Source: Micromonospora sp. RHAY321 (lineage in GTDB: Bacteria; Actinomycetota; Actinomycetes; Mycobacteriales; Micromonosporaceae). From it: 64,000 nt of DNA. Each line of letters begins with the position of its first letter. The stretch's first letter is position 1. Below, piece after piece: positions 44,106 through 53,076 of this stretch. Both the position numbers and the translations under genes were made by a program. The stretch spans positions 248,001 through 312,000 of the forward strand of contig NZ_JAMHIW010000001.1 of NCBI RefSeq assembly GCF_023896955.1, read 5' to 3'. Under the pieces are notes generated by a model. The model made no database searches and was not told where the DNA came from. It worked only from the letters and a program-made list of their open reading frames with translations.

Positions 44106-44588
44106 TCAGGAGTCGAGCCGCAAGCGCTGCTGGATCTCGAGGACGGTGGCACCGTAGGGCGACATATACCTCTCCGGCGCCAACGAGCTCAAGCCGCAGG
44201 CGCGAAAGAAGGCTATGTGCTCGCTGACATCGTCCGCGCGGCGCTCCTGAGGCATGAGAACCAGGAACGACAGGCCCGCAGCGTGGGCACCCTCGGCAAC
44301 GCGGCGCATAAGAGCGCGACCGGCGCCCTTGCGCTGACCCTCGGGCGCCACCGCGATGGCGAAGATGTAGGCGTGGTTGTCACCGTGGCCGGACGGCACA
44401 GTGGACCCGTAGTCGCCGTAGCTGAAGTCAGCGATGACACCGCCAATGACCTTGTGGACGCGATCGACGCCCGACTCCACGGCCACCCAGCACTGCCGAC
44501 CCTCAGGGCCACAACCAAGTTCCGCAGCGCTCAGGATGTCCGCCAGCGCCTCCAGGTCGGCCGGGGTCGGCTGTCGCACCTCGATCAC
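44106..44588 (-). CDS. GNAT-family N-acetyltransferase
   Basis: 160 residues from GTG 44588 (VIEVRQPTPADLEALADILS). Strand 4 and motif A read FAIAVAPEGQRKGAGRALMR, with the acetyl-CoA loop Q-R-K-G-A-G. HAAGLSFLVLMPQERR and FFRACGLSSLAPERY complete the fold. The acceptor is unknown. A longer upstream frame is an artefact of reading the opposite strand of the repeat at 44728-44760. Confidence 0.8.
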   Translation of the reverse strand: MIEVRQPTPADLEALADILSAAELGCGPEGRQCWVAVESGVDRVHKVIGGVIADFSYGDYGSTVPSGHGDNHAYIFAIAVAPEGQRKGAGRALMRRVAEGAHAAGLSFLVLMPQERRADDVSEHIAFFRACGLSSLAPERYMSPYGATVLEIQQRLRLDS

Positions 44589-44724
44589 CCGGCCACCGTA
44601 CCGAATCCCCCCGACTTTGCTCTTCGGCTGAAGCAGCTTGCCAGCTGGACCAGTCACCTTCCTGACACCCCGGCATCCGGTCAGCCGATCACCGCCGCCG
44701 ATCAGCCCCGGCACACTCGCGTAG

Positions 44725-45300
44725 GTGAAGCCCCTGAAGCCCCTGAAGCCCCTGAAGCCCGCGCAGACGCTCGCACTCACCGCCGCCGCAGTCGTTGGCC
44801 TGGTCATCTGCGGGGCAAGCATCGGCGATGACAAACCGGCCGCCCAGAGTCAGCCTCAGCTGTCCGCGTCGGCTCAGGTGCAGCGCATCACCGCCACGAA
44901 CGCCAGCACCAACAGCCCTGTGGCGATGCCGCAGCCCACCGCCGTCGCCATCGCGCCCACCAAGACGGCCTCGGCCCGCAAGCCGGCACCCGAGCCGCCG
45001 CGCGCCAGCAGCGCGCCCGAAACGCCGTACTACAACAGCTGCGACGCGGTACGAGACGCCGGAACCGAGCCCCTCTACCCGGGTGAGCCCGGCTTCCGAC
45101 CCGAACTGGACCGGGACGGGGACGGGGAGGCGTGCGAACCGGACGGCGGCAACGGCGACACCGGCCCGGCCGCGGACGGCGACGTGTACTACGCCAACTG
45201 CACGGAGGTTCGGCAGGCAGGCGCCGACCCGATCCGCAAGGGCGACCCAGGCTGCTCGCGAAAACTGGACCGAGACGGCGACGGCATCGGCTGCGAGTAG
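44725..45300 (+). CDS. Membrane-anchored protein with two excalibur domains
   Basis: 191 residues from GTG 44725. It starts with a KPL tandem repeat, then a membrane helix (LALTAAAVVGLVICGASIG), a long Ala/Pro/Ser-rich linker and two excalibur repeats: YYNSCDAVRDAGTEPLYPGE...LDRDGDGEACE and YYANCTEVRQAGADPIRKGD...LDRDGDGIGCE. Each has the two Cys and the DxDxDGxxCE calcium-binding loop. Excalibur domains are extracellular and often attached to nucleases, but no nuclease domain is present here, so it may be a calcium-dependent surface adaptor. Confidence 0.85.
   Translation: MKPLKPLKPLKPAQTLALTAAAVVGLVICGASIGDDKPAAQSQPQLSASAQVQRITATNASTNSPVAMPQPTAVAIAPTKTASARKPAPEPPRASSAPETPYYNSCDAVRDAGTEPLYPGEPGFRPELDRDGDGEACEPDGGNGDTGPAADGDVYYANCTEVRQAGADPIRKGDPGCSRKLDRDGDGIGCE
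44728..44760 (+). repeat. 9-bp tandem repeat AAGCCCCTG
   Basis: Three full units and a partial one at the very start of the excalibur gene, encoding KPLKPLKPLKP. Unit number may vary between strains and would alter the length of the cytoplasmic N-terminus without changing frame. Confidence 0.8.
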
Positions 45301-45748
45301 CGCCAGGTCGCGACCAAGCCCCGACCTCACAGGATGTTGGGGCTGCCTTCTATCCGGCGCCCGTCGATCGACTAATTCCCAGCAACCGATCACAGCAACA
45401 CGCCTGTACGACCGATTTTCGGGCTTCAGATCAAGGAACCCGCAGGTCAGCAGCCTGCGGTGGAAGGATACACCGTTTAGGAAGGCGAGTGAGCTAAGCC
45501 GCCTACTATGGCCCCTACCTGCGCGTTGGCGCAGCTGTACCCGTCTTGGCCGCTCAGGGTGAGCGCGGTGGTGTTGCGATCCTCGCCCGGTCCGGGGACC
45601 GGGCGCGGCAGCTCGTGAACAGCCGGCATTTAGGTCAATCACGGGACCTTGAACGCGCTGCTGCACGGCCTGCGCCTCCAGACCCCGAAGCTGGTCTGAT
45701 CGACCCGAAGGTCGAGCTGAAGACGGCCCTGCACGCCGACTGATCGGC
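45301..45748. other. Gene-free gap between convergent genes
   Basis: No intact gene is supported. Around 45636-45701 a short stretch reads VNHGTLNALLHGLRLQTPKL before a stop and may be a gene remnant. The rest lacks protein-like composition. No strong hairpin was found. Confidence 0.4.
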
Positions 45749-48700
45749 TCACGACGTGGCGCCGGGCAACTGAAACAGCAGTCGCAGGCTGTGCCCGGCC
45801 ACCTGATAGTGGGTGAGGCCGCCCGGCGCCAGCGGGTTCGGCAGGACGTGGACCCGGTGCCGCTCGGGTTCGAGGGCGTGGGTGACGAAGAGGATCCAGT
45901 ACTCCTCGTGCGGTTCGAGGCTCTGGGCGGTGCGTACCTCCGACTCACCGAGAGTGATCTGGGCGGCCGCCTCCTTGGTGGCCTTGACCTCGATCAGCAG
46001 CCGCCGGTCGCCTAGCGGGACCTCGAAGTCGTAGCCGAGCGTGTCGTCGGCCCGGCCGTCGGGGAAGCGGCTGCGGCGGTTAGCGGAGACCCAGGTGACC
46101 TCGGGTGGCAACCGGAAGTGGTGCTCGATCCACTCGCCGGCAATCAGCTCGCCGGCAAGCCCGATTCGGGCGGTCACCTCGGGTGGTGCCGAGGTGACCT
46201 GCCAACCGGAGCCGCCGCGGGCGCGGCCGGAGGATGGTGCGGGCAGCGGCATGGGCGGCAGGGCCGCGGGCAGCGGCTGGGTGTTCAAAACCTCGGGGGG
46301 TACGGAACCCCGCACCGCGTCGATGAAAGCCTGCGTCTCCTCGGCCTCCTGGCCGTACTTGCGGCCCCCGTAGACGGTGGTCACCGAGTTGCGGTGGCGC
46401 ACTACCGAGGCCTGCTGCAATCGCTCCCCGGCTAGGGTCAGGTCCTGTTCGGAGAGCTTAAGCCGGGCGGGCGCGGTGGTAAGGGGCATCGCCGCCGGCC
46501 ACTGCCCGTGCTCGGCGAGCCAGGTGATCACGTCGTCCTGGCCGATCCGTTTGAAGTCTAGCGCTCCGGCCTCGGCCATCTCCGACGCGACCGTCTCCGG
46601 GTTGCCCGGGCGGCCGGTGGCCGGCTCCGGCGATCGGTGCGACCACGCCTCCACCACCAGCCGGGCGCTGGTCACCGCCCGGACGGCGACCCGGCGGCCG
46701 TGCTCGCGCAGCGTGTCGACCGGCGGCAGCCCGCTCTCCTCCGCTGACGCGGGCGGCGCACCCTCGTCGAGCCAGGCATCGACCCGCTCGTGCATCACCT
46801 CCTCAGGCAGCTCCCAGTAGTGGTCGAGCCATCTCTCGTCGGCAGTCAGACCCCGTAGGTCGCGCAGGCTCAGGTAGCCGGTCAACGGCTCGCCCCGCCG
46901 GGCGACCGGGAGGAAGCGGTCCCTCAGCTGGTCCAAGATGGCCGCCCGGTACTGCTGCCGGAACGCCTCAAATTGCCGGGCGTGCCCGCCCCGGCGGTGC
47001 AGCGGCGGCAGTCCGCAGAGCCGGAAGGCCAGGTTGGCCTTCTCCAGCGAGACGCCAAGCTCGGTGATCGCGGCGAGCGGGTCGTTACGGTCGGCAAGGG
47101 CGAGCACCCGGTCGGCGTCCACTCCGGTAGCGGCGAGCCAGGCGCGCAACTCGTCGCGCCCGCCGAAGCCGTCACTGTGTTCCCGCAGTTCCTGGGCCAC
47201 ATCCAGATCGACGCAGGCGAGCACGGCAACGACGGCGGAATGGTCGGCGTACCGGGTGACGGCTCCGGCGACGGCCGCCTCCAGATCACATGGCGGCACC
47301 CGCAGGACGGCCGCGATGTCGGCGATCACCGGGGTCGCCTCGCCGCAGCGCTGGCGCAGGTCGACGAGCGCGAGCCGCAGCGACGGCTCCAACTGCGGGT
47401 CACCGGCCAGCTCGGCGAGGGCGCCGCTCGCCGCCTGGAGGACCGTCCACCGGTCCGGTTCGAGGGCGAGAACCACCATGCGCGGGTGGTCGCCGTTGTC
47501 GAGCAGGAAAGACAGGGCGCCGGAGTCACCGGCGGCGATCCGGTGCGGACCGATGTGCGCGACGACCGAGGTGGCGGTGGCGAGCCGACAGCGGGACAGT
47601 GCCCGGTCGACGTTAACCAGGCGCTGGACGGTGACGGCCCGGAACGAGCTCTGCTGAAGCTCCAGGCAGCCGAGCACAAGAGTGGGCAGCCAGTCGCCGC
47701 CGAAAGCACCGAGATCACGAAACGGCAGGTCCGCGGCGGGCACGCCGTCCCCGATGACGTCGACGGCGACCTCGGAGGTGGGCACGAGCCGGTTCGGGCC
47801 GGTCCCCAGGAGACGACGGCGGACCCGTTCGGCGAGCGGCCGGGACCGGATCGCCAGCATCGCGACCGGAGTCTGCTGGAGCAGGCGTTCCTTGGCGGCA
47901 CCCTTCTCGTCGCAGACGTAGACCGGTTCGCCCTCGGCCCGCAGGTCCGCGACCTCCAGCCGGGACTGCCGGGTGACCAGCATGCTCCCGGGCGGCTCGG
48001 CGCCCTCGGCGATCTCGTTCCAGGCCTCCTCGTAGGCCTTGCGCACGCCCGGGTTCACCGCCGTGTGCCCGTCGACAAGGCCAGTCAGCTCGTCCAGGCG
48101 GCTGCGGGCGCTCGCCGGGTCGTCCCAGAAGCGGACTCCGGCCCTTCGCAGCCGCTCCAGCACGCGCGGGGTAGCCAGGCTCCGCAGCGCGTGCGGCTGG
48201 GCGCGCAGATAGTCGGGGGTCGCCTCGTCCCGGACCCACCACGCGTCCGCCGGGACGGCCAGGGTGACTTGGCTGCGCTGGCCGGGCGTGGTCTGCGGGA
48301 TCCAGTCCGCAGTGGCCAGGAACGAGGAGACGAAAGTCGGCCAGGCCGCCCTGCTGCTGTCGGTGGCCCGTTCGAAAAAGATCTCCAGGACGGAGTCGGG
48401 CCAGACCTCAAGCCCGCGCAGGATCAACTCGGCGTAGATCCGCCGGGCCTCAGGGCTGAAGGACAGCCAATCGCCCTGTCCTGGTAGGACCGCGACATCG
48501 GTGGCGGGCCGGTAGCGGACCGTCCGTGATTGAGGCAGCCACCGTTTCCACCCGGCGGCCACCTCACGCCAGGTGCATTTGTCGGCGGCCGGAAGATCGA
48601 CTCCGGGCAGGGGTGCCGCGGCCGGGTTCGCCACCTGTTCGCCGCGCAGTTCGAAGACCCGTTTCGGGTAGTACAGGGGTGTGAGCCCGTGGCTTACCCC

Positions 48701-50911
48701 GGCCGCTTCCAGGAATTCGCGCCACGCGTCCGGATCGCCGACTTTCAGGTGGGTCGGGGTCGTGCACGCCTCCGCGACTCGGGCGAGGTCGCCGGAGACC
48801 TCGGCGGCCGCGGCGAGCAGTCTGGCGAGCTGGGCGTCCGTGTCGGCGGTGGGGCCGCCCCAGCCGGCGCCGAAAGTGGCGGTCTGGGCTTTCCGCCAGC
48901 CGGCAGCAGTCGGAACCAGCAGGTTCGCGACGCGCACCACGCTCGGGCTGACCTCCCGGGTGGCCCGGTGCCAGACGTCGAAGGCGAAGGCCAGGCACTC
49001 CCGCAGGGCTCCGTGGTCGTCCGGCTCGAGGGCTCGCATGGCGGCGCCGATCACGTCGAGGACCGTCTCGGTGTGGTACTCGCGGACCAGTCTCCGGTTC
49101 TCCAACCACTCCCGGCCCGGGCGGCGTGGCCGTTCCGATACGCGCCAGATCCCAGGCAGCAGGAAGGCCAGGCGGGCATGGACGGCGGCGGGTGGTGCTG
49201 CGGCTTCGCCGTTCGGGCGTACGAAAACCCGCAGCTCGTCGGTGACCGGCAGCAACCGTCTCCGCTCGCCGATCAGGACCCGCCGCCCTCGCAGTTGTTC
49301 CGGGAAGTCGCGCAGCTCGGCGGCCAGGTCGTCGTAGAAGCCCGCCCACACCGCCGGGTTCGCGTCGTCCAGGGCCAGGTCGGCGGCCACCGCCTCGGCC
49401 CAGGCGGCGAGCTCCGCCGAGGTGGCCGTGAGCCGCAGGCCGAGGTGCCGGGCAAGCGTCTCGGCGCGCTTGGTCCGCACCGGGCCCAGGGAGCTGTCGG
49501 CGAGCGCGACACCGGTGGCCGCCACGGCCTCCGCGCTGATCGTGGTGCCCTTGCCGCGCCACAGCTTGACCCCGTCGAGCGGCACCCGCTCATCCACAAC
49601 CCCTAGAGCCGGGACCAGCGGCACGCCGGTGAGCGGTACCTCGTCCTCGCCGAAGGCCGCCACCAGCCGGGGCAGCGCCGCTTGCTGCCAGCAGGCCAGG
49701 TCGAGCGAAACCCCACCAGGCAGCGCGGAACCGCCACGAACTGCGTCCGCGCACAGGGCCGCGACCTGGCTCAGCAGCATGTCGTTCAGCGGCACCGCCG
49801 CGTTCATGCTCTTGCGGTCGAGCTGGGCGAAGAAGGGCGCGTTGACGAAGGCCGGCAGCGGCGCCGCCTCCTCCATCGGCAGGAAGGTGTAGAACCGGCC
49901 CTGGTCCAGGGGTTCGCCGAGCGGGACGGCGACGCACACCTCGGCGTCGCCCTCCCAGCGGGCCCAGCGGGAGTTGAGGCGGCTGCTCTCGATCGCGGTC
50001 CGCATAGCGGCCTCTGAAACCGGGCGGCGCAGCAGCAGGAAGGTCCTGCCGTCCTGGAGCCGGATCTCCTCGGTCCTGTCGCCGACCGGCCGAGACGTCC
50101 TGGTCAGCGCCTCGACCGATTCGGCGCCGTCAGCGGCTCGCGTTCGCACCGTAATCCGCTCGACCCGTTCTAAGAAGAGGTTGAACGGAACCGCAGTCGA
50201 CCAGACCTGCCTCAGCTGCTCGCGGGTCTGCTCCAGCGCGACGGCCGAGCGCAGGACCAAGCGGACCACGGTCGCGTACCCGGCCGTCTCGAACTCGCCG
50301 ACCCGCTCCGGAAGGCCGTCCAGCGGTACGGTCACCGTCATCTGCGACACGTTGGCCCGCAGCTCATCGGCCAGGCCGGCACGTTCCGGGGCCACCCGAG
50401 CGGCGAGCTCGCCGAAGTCGGACGGCTGGGCGAAGCGAAAGCAAAAGCCGTCGAAGGAGGGCGATCCGGCGGTGGCTCGGCTGTAGACCTCGGGACTCTC
50501 CGACAGCTGGAGGACGCTCTTGAACCCGACGCCCTTGTTGCCGATGCCCTGGTCGGGCCGCTTGGGGCTCATCGCGATCCGGCACATGCCCCGAAAGTCC
50601 TGCGGCGCAACCGGGCCGCCGCCATTCGCGACGTAGAGCACCCCGTGCTCGGCCTCGTCCTCCGCCAGCAGGAACTCCAGCCGCCCGGTCCGGACCTCGC
50701 GCGGATGGGCGTCGTGGCCGTTCTGGAGCAGCTCAATGATCGTCCGGCCGTCGTAGTCGGCCGCGATAATCCCCTCAATGAACTCCTTCTGCTGCCGAGT
50801 CATCGGCTGATCCGCCCGTTCGCCGTCCAGATACATCTGGGCGACGCCGTCGGCCTGACGCCGGATCTGCTGCCGGAACTCATTCACTGGCACAGAGTGC
50901 CACGCGCTCAT
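45749..50911 (-). CDS. Giant sacsin-type GHKL ATPase with C-terminal DUF3883-like domain
   Basis: About 1720 residues from ATG 50911. The N-terminal ATPase has the Bergerat-fold motifs: N box ELLQNGHDA (60-68), the G1-like LYVANGGGPV and the G2 loop GIGNKGVGFKSVL (122-134). This matches the sacsin N-terminal (HSP90-like) domain. A ~1400-residue region of no recognised domain follows. The last ~130 residues form a DUF3883/PD-(D/E)xK-like fold: LAGELIAGEWIEHHF, DDTLGYDFEVPLG with Asp-Phe-Glu, and LLIEVKATKEAAAQITLGES with the E-x-K pair. Sacsin-like ATPases with nuclease-type ends occur in bacterial defence loci. Acting as a large ATP-driven sensor with a nuclease end is inference. Single gene. 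Confidence 0.8.
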   Translation of the reverse strand: MSAWHSVPVNEFRQQIRRQADGVAQMYLDGERADQPMTRQQKEFIEGIIAADYDGRTIIELLQNGHDAHPREVRTGRLEFLLAEDEAEHGVLYVANGGGPVAPQDFRGMCRIAMSPKRPDQGIGNKGVGFKSVLQLSESPEVYSRATAGSPSFDGFCFRFAQPSDFGELAARVAPERAGLADELRANVSQMTVTVPLDGLPERVGEFETAGYATVVRLVLRSAVALEQTREQLRQVWSTAVPFNLFLERVERITVRTRAADGAESVEALTRTSRPVGDRTEEIRLQDGRTFLLLRRPVSEAAMRTAIESSRLNSRWARWEGDAEVCVAVPLGEPLDQGRFYTFLPMEEAAPLPAFVNAPFFAQLDRKSMNAAVPLNDMLLSQVAALCADAVRGGSALPGGVSLDLACWQQAALPRLVAAFGEDEVPLTGVPLVPALGVVDERVPLDGVKLWRGKGTTISAEAVAATGVALADSSLGPVRTKRAETLARHLGLRLTATSAELAAWAEAVAADLALDDANPAVWAGFYDDLAAELRDFPEQLRGRRVLIGERRRLLPVTDELRVFVRPNGEAAAPPAAVHARLAFLLPGIWRVSERPRRPGREWLENRRLVREYHTETVLDVIGAAMRALEPDDHGALRECLAFAFDVWHRATREVSPSVVRVANLLVPTAAGWRKAQTATFGAGWGGPTADTDAQLARLLAAAAEVSGDLARVAEACTTPTHLKVGDPDAWREFLEAAGVSHGLTPLYYPKRVFELRGEQVANPAAAPLPGVDLPAADKCTWREVAAGWKRWLPQSRTVRYRPATDVAVLPGQGDWLSFSPEARRIYAELILRGLEVWPDSVLEIFFERATDSSRAAWPTFVSSFLATADWIPQTTPGQRSQVTLAVPADAWWVRDEATPDYLRAQPHALRSLATPRVLERLRRAGVRFWDDPASARSRLDELTGLVDGHTAVNPGVRKAYEEAWNEIAEGAEPPGSMLVTRQSRLEVADLRAEGEPVYVCDEKGAAKERLLQQTPVAMLAIRSRPLAERVRRRLLGTGPNRLVPTSEVAVDVIGDGVPAADLPFRDLGAFGGDWLPTLVLGCLELQQSSFRAVTVQRLVNVDRALSRCRLATATSVVAHIGPHRIAAGDSGALSFLLDNGDHPRMVVLALEPDRWTVLQAASGALAELAGDPQLEPSLRLALVDLRQRCGEATPVIADIAAVLRVPPCDLEAAVAGAVTRYADHSAVVAVLACVDLDVAQELREHSDGFGGRDELRAWLAATGVDADRVLALADRNDPLAAITELGVSLEKANLAFRLCGLPPLHRRGGHARQFEAFRQQYRAAILDQLRDRFLPVARRGEPLTGYLSLRDLRGLTADERWLDHYWELPEEVMHERVDAWLDEGAPPASAEESGLPPVDTLREHGRRVAVRAVTSARLVVEAWSHRSPEPATGRPGNPETVASEMAEAGALDFKRIGQDDVITWLAEHGQWPAAMPLTTAPARLKLSEQDLTLAGERLQQASVVRHRNSVTTVYGGRKYGQEAEETQAFIDAVRGSVPPEVLNTQPLPAALPPMPLPAPSSGRARGGSGWQVTSAPPEVTARIGLAGELIAGEWIEHHFRLPPEVTWVSANRRSRFPDGRADDTLGYDFEVPLGDRRLLIEVKATKEAAAQITLGESEVRTAQSLEPHEEYWILFVTHALEPERHRVHVLPNPLAPGGLTHYQVAGHSLRLLFQLPGATS

Positions 50912-51136
50912 GTGTCGGCGTAGCGCCGACGGTTGCCACAGCCTGCCAGTGCGAGGGCCGGAGCAGCGGCGGCGCTGGTTGCCGCACGTCCCCCACGCCA
51001 GCTGGGGATGGCACACCGCCGCCGTGACAAAGGAGAGCGCCCGATGAGCCCCACGACGCTGACCTGGATCGAGACTTCAGGGCGGGCGGCGACCGCCGGG
51101 CGGCGCCTCCGAAACGTCCTGCGGCAAGGGCGCGCA

Positions 51137-51634
51137 TTAGCCTCCGTCAGCGCCATGGGGCTGATTCGGCAGCACTGGAGAAGGTCTTCCTTGCGGCGTG
51201 TCCTGCCAGCCGTCGGACGCGATCGGCTCGTCGGCAGCGCTCGCGAGATGTCCCGGGTCAAGCCGTTCTGGTGCGGACGCCTGGATGCTGAGCCTGACCC
51301 GTTCCAGACTCGCCATGGCCGCAGCGACCTTAATCTGCGCAAGCCCGTCAAGCAGCCCTTGCTTCTGCCCTTCCGAGAGAGCCGGACTAGCGAGCGCGTC
51401 GTTCACGTCCTTTTCGAACTCGACCATTGCGCGCTGCCGCTGACGACGGTCCGCCCAAGCGTTCCATCGCATCAACCCGTAACCAATCAGGTAGCCCATG
51501 GCTGGTGACAGGTAAGTGATGACCGCGCCCCAGGTCCCCCCGATGGTCTGACCGACGAGGATCAGTCCCGTTCCGCCACTCACGCCGGCTGCGCGGGATA
51601 GGGTCGCGCCCGCACGGGAGTCGGAGGGCCTCAT
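51137..51634 (-). CDS. Membrane protein coupled to the EACC1-like gene, 165 aa
   Basis: ATG 51634 overlaps the stop of the upstream gene as ATGA. One or two hydrophobic segments near residues 18-50 (GLILVGQTIGGTWGAVITYL, MGYLIGYGLM) precede a charged helical segment, DRRQRQRAMVEFEKDVNDAL, and a further helix AQIKVAAAMASLERVRLSIQ; the tail is polar. It looks like a membrane-bound partner with a cytoplasmic coiled region. The family is not recognised. Confidence 0.65.
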   Translation of the reverse strand: MRPSDSRAGATLSRAAGVSGGTGLILVGQTIGGTWGAVITYLSPAMGYLIGYGLMRWNAWADRRQRQRAMVEFEKDVNDALASPALSEGQKQGLLDGLAQIKVAAAMASLERVRLSIQASAPERLDPGHLASAADEPIASDGWQDTPQGRPSPVLPNQPHGADGG

Positions 51635-51930
51635 TGCACGACCTCGCCACGCTGGGCGGGGATCTCGTCGGCAGAGGCAGCGCGTTGCCGTGGCATTGAG
51701 GCGCGAGGTCCCCGATGCGGAGGCGACGGAAGCTCGGCAGCGAGCACGCGGACTGCCTCGGCGATCTCGGCTGGATCGCGACTGGCGAGTTCGATCCGCT
51801 CCGAGCCGACCGCGATGGTGACGTGGACAGATTCTCGCCGGGCAACTCGTGCCTTCATGATGGCCAAGACCCCGCTGGCGAAAGCGGGCACGAACGACAC
51901 TGTGGCAAGGATCGTCACCCAGTCTCGCAT
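51631..51930 (-). CDS. EACC1-like membrane protein (effector-associated constant component 1), 99 aa
   Basis: ATG 51930; one N-terminal membrane helix (VTILATVSFVPAFASGVLAI), then VHVTIAVGSERIELASRDPA and EIAEAVRVLAAELP. The second part matches the ubiquitous actinobacterial EACC1 module: a beta strand, 'V-E-x-x-x-D-P-E' and a helix. EACC1 proteins are described from comparative genomics as the constant partner of variable effectors in biological-conflict systems. The downstream membrane gene overlaps it by four bases; no caspase or trypsin effector is next to it. The name rests on pattern memory. Confidence 0.6.
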   Translation of the reverse strand: MRDWVTILATVSFVPAFASGVLAIMKARVARRESVHVTIAVGSERIELASRDPAEIAEAVRVLAAELPSPPHRGPRASMPRQRAASADEIPAQRGEVVQ

Positions 51931-52173
51931 ATTGCCAGCTTAAGGCTCGGGATGAATGAGGACCAGATGTAGTTTTTGAGGCCCCCCGAACACCATCGAG
52001 GGGATTGGAGTTCGAAATCGCTGGTAGACGTGGCCGGCCCTTGCCGAGTTCCCTGGCGGGGTGGCCCACTCGTCGGGCGTGCAGCGACACGCGGGCGTTA
52101 ACGGGCACGACCAGGTTGGGGAGTCACGGCTGCTAAGCGGGCTGACGGCGGCGACGAACGCTACGGCTTAGGG

Positions 52174-52572
52174 CTAGGGGTCGACGCAGTACTCCGCGAC
52201 CGGGGGCGTCCAACGGTTCGCCGAGACCACCCTGCCGATCCACTGGAATGGACTGAGTTGCATCCCCCGGCGCCTGAGCTGGCAGATCCGGCCGCCTGCC
52301 AGCTCGCTCGGGGCCATGCTCTCCATCCTGGGTGGATAGCCGGTCGAGGCGACGATCGCGTAGCCGTCGTTGACGCTCACCACGAGCACGGATCGTTCCG
52401 TCTGCGCGTCGGCGTCTTCGAGGTTCATCCGCGTCAGACCGTCCACCACACGTCCGACCGCGATCCGGGACAAGCTGTAGCGGGGCCAACCGGACTCGGC
52501 GCGCCCTTCCTCGACGACCAGAGCCGCGAGCACCGGGCTCGGTGCAGCACCACGGCAGCATCCGCAACACAC
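52174..52572 (-). CDS. Hypothetical protein, up to 132 aa
   Basis: Protein-like from about residue 14 on (VLAALVVEEGRAESGWPRYS), then RIAVGRVVDGLTRMNLEDAD, SVLVVSVNDGYAIVAST and a C-terminal QWIGRVVSANRW. GTG 52533 is a likelier start than GTG 52572. The N-terminus may be truncated. No family is recognised; it precedes the EACC1-like pair on the same strand by 243 bp, too far to claim an operon. Confidence 0.45.
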   Translation of the reverse strand: MCCGCCRGAAPSPVLAALVVEEGRAESGWPRYSLSRIAVGRVVDGLTRMNLEDADAQTERSVLVVSVNDGYAIVASTGYPPRMESMAPSELAGGRICQLRRRGMQLSPFQWIGRVVSANRWTPPVAEYCVDP

Positions 52573-52799
52573 TGCTGGCGCTGCCCGGCATCACCGGCGT
52601 GGTCATGGTGTCCCGTCCCAGCTACCTACCCGTACCGCAACGGTCCTCACGGGCCCGCCGCCGGTCGTCGGGCGCGGCGACACCGTGAACCGGCCACTTC
52701 CCGAAAATGCTTTCCGAGAACGCACCCGGCATCCCGGGGCGCTGGCCGGACCGGTGGGTCTCCACCAAGCCCGCCGCCGGGTCGAAGGCCGAAAGACCG

Positions 52800-52994
52800 T
52801 CACGTGTACGACGGCAGGGCGGTGAAGAACACGGTCAGGACCGCCAGGAACGCTGTGCCGCCGACGGCCAGTGCCCGGTAACGGCTCTGACCGGCAACGG
52901 CGGCGATGATGCCCGCCGCCAAGGCGATGTTGAGGGCGCCCGACAAGGCGAGGGCCAGCACGAGAAATGTCATGCCGGGACGGTCGGTGAGCAC
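52800..52994 (-). CDS. Small two-helix membrane protein, 57-64 aa
   Basis: Either GTG 52994 or ATG 52973 starts a product with helices MTFLVLALALSGALNIALAA and AVGGTAFLAVLTVFFTA, separated by a short polar loop GQSRYR. No function is known. It is divergent from the STAND NTPase gene that begins 83 bp away, so the two may share a control region. Confidence 0.55.
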   Translation of the reverse strand: MLTDRPGMTFLVLALALSGALNIALAAGIIAAVAGQSRYRALAVGGTAFLAVLTVFFTALPSYT

Positions 52995-53076
52995 CCGGGC
53001 GAGAAGCGACCATCTGGATGGATGAGCAGCTATGCCGTAGTGCTCACCATGGGGCGTCCACGCCTAGGGTGGACGG

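Noticed and set aside
46973..48487. 504-codon plus-strand open frame inside the sacsin-like gene
   Set aside because: Arg/Gly/Pro/Gln-rich shadow text with no motifs, opposite a gene with clear ATPase motifs.
51045..51508. Plus-strand frame with a good AAAGGAG before ATG 51045
   Set aside because: Most of it is antisense to the membrane gene at 51137-51634 and the composition degrades after ~40 residues; at best a gene fragment.
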